This document shows, one piece after another, positions 5,474-8,022 of a DNA stretch of 8,022 nucleotides. The stretch is from CAZJBP01 sp964544115 (GTDB taxonomy: Bacteria; Verrucomicrobiota; Kiritimatiellia; UBA8416; JADHWI01): positions 1-8,022 of the forward strand of contig CAZJBP010000159.1 of NCBI GenBank assembly GCA_964544115.1. The letters are read 5' to 3'. The notes under the pieces were generated by a model, which was not told the DNA's origin, searched no databases, and saw only the letters and a program-made list of their open reading frames with translations. Both the position numbers and the translations under genes were made by a program. Every line of letters starts with the position of its first letter. Position 1 is the first letter of the stretch.

Positions 5474-6394
5474 ATGAAACTACACCCCCGCATCGCGAAG
5501 CCCGTGATCATCGCCCTCACGGCTGTTCTGCTTCTCCTGGCGCCCGGATTCAAGCTGCCCTATCTCGACACGAACACCGATTCCTATTTCAAGTCCTCCA
5601 TCAGCAAGGCCGGCGTCGCCTATGGGGTATGCCGGGGCGTGAATGCCGCCGTCTCGGTGGTGAAGGAGTCGCAACTCAATCTGGAGCCTGGCGGACTCGG
5701 CGTCTCCCTGGCCGCCGGGCAGGTGCTCGACCCGCTGGACGACCTGGCCGAGCGTGCGTCGGACATCCTGATCACGGCCATCGTGTCGCTCGGCATCCAG
5801 AAGATCGCGTACGAACTGAGCGTCGCCTATGCGCCGCCCCTGATCGGCGCCGCCCTGCTTCTGTTTCTCCTGCTGTCGTTATGCCGGCACGAGAAGGCCG
5901 GACTCCTGCGCGGACTGCTGCTGCGGGGCATGGTCCTTCTTGCCGTGGCGCGCTTCTGCCTTCCCGTCGCATCCCTGGCCAACCGCCATCTGCAGGACAA
6001 GTTTTTCGGCCCGCAGATCAGCCAGGCCCGGAACGACCTGTCGCTCGGCTCTCCTGAACTGGACAAACTGAAGGAACTCCGTTTGCCCGAGGTGGACGGC
6101 GTCATCGGGACCATGAAGAACAGCGCCGCATTCGTGACCGAAAAGACCGTCGACTTCGCCGCGGCTTTAAACGCCCTGGCGCAAAACATGGGAAACATCA
6201 TCGACAACCTGCTGAAGATCGCCTATCTCTATGCCGCCCTGTTCCTGGTCCAGGTCATCCTGCTCCCCCTCCTCGCCTTCTGGATCCTGGCCAGGCTGGC
6301 CCACTCGCTGTTCGACCTGCACCTCCCCGGCATCATCCGGCACGCTGACATCCTCCCCGCCTGCAAAAAGCCAAAAGAGGCCGGGGAAGCCTGA
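5474..6394 (+). CDS. Uncharacterised integral membrane protein
   Basis: I do not assign a function to this 306-residue protein. The predicted layout is a short basic N-terminus (KLHPRIAK), a first hydrophobic segment about 10-25, an exported-looking region about 26-97 (LPYLDTNTDSYF; LEPGGLGVSLAAGQVLDP), and hydrophobic stretches about 98-117, 121-137 and 147-168. A long soluble, probably helical segment about 170-245 follows, then a strong membrane segment about 250-277 and a basic tail (CKKPKEAGEA). No catalytic motif is evident. ATG 5474, 4 nt after the yoeB stop, puts the first hydrophobic segment near the N-terminus. ATG 5432, preceded closely by GGAGGG, would add 14 residues and overlap yoeB by 38 nt. 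No promoter is evident between yoeB and this gene, so it may be read from the toxin-antitoxin promoter. Codon use and high G+C resemble zwf more than the left-hand genes. Confidence 0.85.
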   Translation: MKLHPRIAKPVIIALTAVLLLLAPGFKLPYLDTNTDSYFKSSISKAGVAYGVCRGVNAAVSVVKESQLNLEPGGLGVSLAAGQVLDPLDDLAERASDILITAIVSLGIQKIAYELSVAYAPPLIGAALLLFLLLSLCRHEKAGLLRGLLLRGMVLLAVARFCLPVASLANRHLQDKFFGPQISQARNDLSLGSPELDKLKELRLPEVDGVIGTMKNSAAFVTEKTVDFAAALNALAQNMGNIIDNLLKIAYLYAALFLVQVILLPLLAFWILARLAHSLFDLHLPGIIRHADILPACKKPKEAGEA

Positions 6395-6419
6395 AACCTG
6401 TTACCCGGCTTCTCCTCTT
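6375..6419. repeat. Imperfect inverted repeat between the membrane gene and zwf
   Basis: AAGAG (6375-6379) followed by GCCGGG (6380-6385) can pair with CCCGGC (6404-6409) and CTCTT (6415-6419), leaving an 18-nt loop and a 5-nt bulge. An alternative register pairs GAAGCC with GGCTTC. The stop codon of the membrane gene lies in the loop, and the right arm touches the zwf -35 element. No T-run follows, so it is not a classic intrinsic terminator. Confidence 0.4.
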
Positions 6420-6446
6420 GTCCCAAACCCGAAAACGCCATATAAT
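6418..6446 (+). promoter_or_regulatory. Predicted zwf promoter
   Basis: TTGTCC (6418-6423, four of six to consensus), a 17-bp spacer, then a perfect TATAAT (6441-6446). A start six or seven bases downstream falls on the zwf ATG at 6453, and no Shine-Dalgarno sequence is present. Confidence 0.65.
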
Positions 6447-6452
6447 TCCGCC

Positions 6453-7952
6453 ATGCCAGACAACGTCACGCCCACCACGCTCGTCATTTTCGGCGCCTCG
6501 GGCGACCTGACCGCCCGCATGCTGCTGCCAGCGCTCTTCGAACTGGAGGCCGACGGTCTGCTGCCCGCCGGCCTCAGCGTGCTCGGAACGGGGCGCACGC
6601 CGCTCGATGACGGGGCGTTCCGGGGCCGCATGGCCAAATCCGGCCTGGCGGCCCGCGATCTGGACCGCCTCCATTATATCGCCCTCAACCCGGCCGATCC
6701 GGGCGCCTACCCCGCCCTCGCCCGGCGAGTCACGGAACTAAACGGGCGCGATGGCGGCAACCTCCTTTTTTACCTGGCCGTTCCGCCCGACCTCCATGAA
6801 CCGATCCTGGCGGGCCTGGCCGGAGCGGGGCTATCCAACCCGCCCGGAACGTCGGGCGCCTGGCGCCGGATCATCATCGAAAAGCCCTTCGGACACGATC
6901 TCGAGTCGGCCCGCCGGCTGAACCGGATGCTCCTCTCGGTCTTTCCCGAGAGCAGCCTTTTCCGGATCGACCATTACCTGGGCAAGGAGACGGTCCAGAA
7001 CATCCTGGTGACGCGTTTCGGAAACGGCATCTTCGAGCCGCTCTGGAACCGGAACTACGTGGCACGCGTCGAAGTGACCGCCGCCGAGGAACTGGGCGTT
7101 GAAAACCGCGGCGGCTATTACGAGCAGGCCGGGGCCCTGCGCGACATGGTGCAGAACCACCTGCTGCAGGTGCTGGCCTTCATCGCCATGGAGCCGCCGG
7201 TCTCGCCCGACGCCCACGCCATCCGCCACGAGACGCTCAAGGTGTTCCAGTCGCTGCGCCCCATGACGCCGGCCGACGTGCGCGCCTTCACCGTGCGCGG
7301 GCAATACACGGGCTCGACGATCCGGGCGAAGCGGGTGCCGGGCTACCGGGAGGAAAGCGGCGTGGACCCCGAGTCGCGCGTGGAAACCTTCGCAGCCCTG
7401 CGCTGCCACGTGGACAACTGGCGCTGGAGCGGCGTGCCCTTCTTCCTGCGCACGGGCAAGCGTCTGCCGACACGCGTGACCGAGGCGGTGATCCATTTCA
7501 AGCCCAGTCCGCACACGCTCTTCCGCCGCGAATCGGGCGACCCGGGGCCGGCGAACCAGCTCATCATCCGCATCCAGCCCGACGAGGGGCTGGTGCTGAA
7601 ATTCAACATGAAAGTGCCCGGCGCCGGCTTCAAGACGCGCGGGACGGGAATGGAATTCCACTACAAGGACGCGGGCCACGCCAAACTGCCCAGCGCCTAC
7701 GCCCGCCTGCTTCTGGACGCCCTCCAGGGCGATTCCACGCTGTACCTGCGGAACGACGAATCGGAAGCCACCTGGGCCTATATCGACCCCATTTTGAAAG
7801 CCTGGGACGCGGACCCGTCGCTGAAGCTGTTCGGCTACCCGGCGGGCACGTGGGGCCCTGAAGCGGCCGACGCGCTGATCGGGGCACCCGCCGAAACCTG
7901 GCGCTACCCCTGCAAAAACCTGACGGCGGATGAGTCGTTTTGCGAATTGTAG
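6453..7952 (+). CDS. zwf: Glucose-6-phosphate 1-dehydrogenase
   Basis: The 499-residue cytoplasmic enzyme oxidises glucose 6-phosphate to 6-phosphogluconolactone with reduction of NADP+ (or NAD+), the entry step of the oxidative pentose phosphate pathway. The length is typical of the family. Visible motifs in order are the Rossmann loop GASGDL (14-19), Arg48 in the usual cofactor-phosphate region, EKPFG (143-147, Lys144), the signature RIDHYLGKE (171-179, with the catalytic-dyad residues Asp173 and His174), DMVQNHLLQ (231-239, with His236 as the expected general base) and FFLRTGKRL (330-338). All key residues are present. ATG 6453 places GASGDL at the normal distance from the N-terminus; the open frame further upstream has no family similarity. 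The gene seems to have its own promoter and no leader. No pgl/devB or gnd partner is visible on either side. Cofactor preference cannot be settled by eye. Confidence 0.98.
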   Translation: MPDNVTPTTLVIFGASGDLTARMLLPALFELEADGLLPAGLSVLGTGRTPLDDGAFRGRMAKSGLAARDLDRLHYIALNPADPGAYPALARRVTELNGRDGGNLLFYLAVPPDLHEPILAGLAGAGLSNPPGTSGAWRRIIIEKPFGHDLESARRLNRMLLSVFPESSLFRIDHYLGKETVQNILVTRFGNGIFEPLWNRNYVARVEVTAAEELGVENRGGYYEQAGALRDMVQNHLLQVLAFIAMEPPVSPDAHAIRHETLKVFQSLRPMTPADVRAFTVRGQYTGSTIRAKRVPGYREESGVDPESRVETFAALRCHVDNWRWSGVPFFLRTGKRLPTRVTEAVIHFKPSPHTLFRRESGDPGPANQLIIRIQPDEGLVLKFNMKVPGAGFKTRGTGMEFHYKDAGHAKLPSAYARLLLDALQGDSTLYLRNDESEATWAYIDPILKAWDADPSLKLFGYPAGTWGPEAADALIGAPAETWRYPCKNLTADESFCEL

Positions 7953-8022
7953 AAGAAGGGGGCAGGGTTCAGGGTTCGGGCAAGGCGTAGGAGCGATGCC
8001 GGTGCCGGTCGCCCTGTCTCAC
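7953..8022. other. Short intergenic tail with AGGGTTC repeats and no gene
   Basis: AGGGTTC occurs twice in tandem (7964-7970 and 7971-7977) and is followed by GGG. Further on, GTAGGAGCGA (7987-7996) with TCGC at 8009-8012 faintly resembles one arm of a REP-like element, but only four outer base pairs are supported. The window ends before this can be judged. Confidence 0.45.

Noticed and set aside
6375..6419. Intrinsic terminator for the membrane gene
   Set aside because: The inverted repeat is bulged and has no T-run after it, and its right arm meets the zwf -35 element. I list it only as an inverted repeat.
6831..7679. Minus-strand open frame of 282 codons
   Set aside because: It is antisense to the catalytic part of zwf, with His/Arg-rich low-complexity translation typical of shadows in G+C-rich genes.
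7987..8022. REP-type palindrome after zwf
   Set aside because: Only GCGA and TCGC pair convincingly, the interior does not form a clean stem, and the window ends before any second copy could be seen.

Overview
The window looks like chromosomal DNA from a G+C-rich Gram-negative bacterium. My best guess is the PVC group (Kiritimatiellota, Verrucomicrobiota or Lentisphaerota). The reasons are a secreted RHS/YD-repeat protein joined by an ATGA overlap to an Asp-rich TSP3-repeat protein, the 'WVDT...RFYRV' module found in such proteins, and an AGGGTTC intergenic repeat. This placement is inference; there is no rRNA or other phylogenetic marker here.

Left half (1-4722, all minus strand): one putative operon for large surface or secreted proteins. 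Reading leftwards from a good sigma70-type promoter at 4761-4789, the first unit is a membrane-anchored N-terminal part (3976-4722). A single in-frame TAA follows at 3976-3978. The same frame then continues into a TSP3 calcium-binding-repeat protein with an embedded nidogen-like beta domain (2515-3936). The stop falls inside what looks like one beta-sandwich module, so these two open frames are most likely one roughly 735-codon gene broken by a nonsense mutation. The last gene is a secreted RHS-repeat protein that starts at 2518 and runs off the left edge; 839 residues are visible and its C-terminal tip is missing.

Middle (4723-5469): a divergent regulatory region, then a complete YefM-YoeB type II toxin-antitoxin pair on the plus strand with the two genes overlapping by ATGA. 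The yefM promoter contains two TGTACA-like hexamers 12 bp apart, the geometry known for the E. coli yefM-yoeB operator. The predicted transcription start falls on the yefM ATG. Short direct repeats (TTTTGGCA three times; a 12-bp tandem pair) fill the rest of the gap.

Right half (5474-7952, plus strand): an unrecognised 306-residue integral membrane protein starts 4 nt after yoeB. It is followed by a complete glucose-6-phosphate dehydrogenase gene (zwf), the entry enzyme of the oxidative pentose phosphate pathway. A TTGTCC-17 bp-TATAAT promoter puts the zwf transcription start on the ATG, so zwf is probably transcribed independently and leaderless. The last 70 bases hold a short repeat tract and no gene.

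No CRISPR array, RNA gene, insertion sequence or integrase was seen. I found no convincing new multi-gene system. The observations most worth checking are the split TSP3 gene upstream of the RHS protein, the apparent leaderless transcripts, and the unknown membrane protein linked to yoeB.
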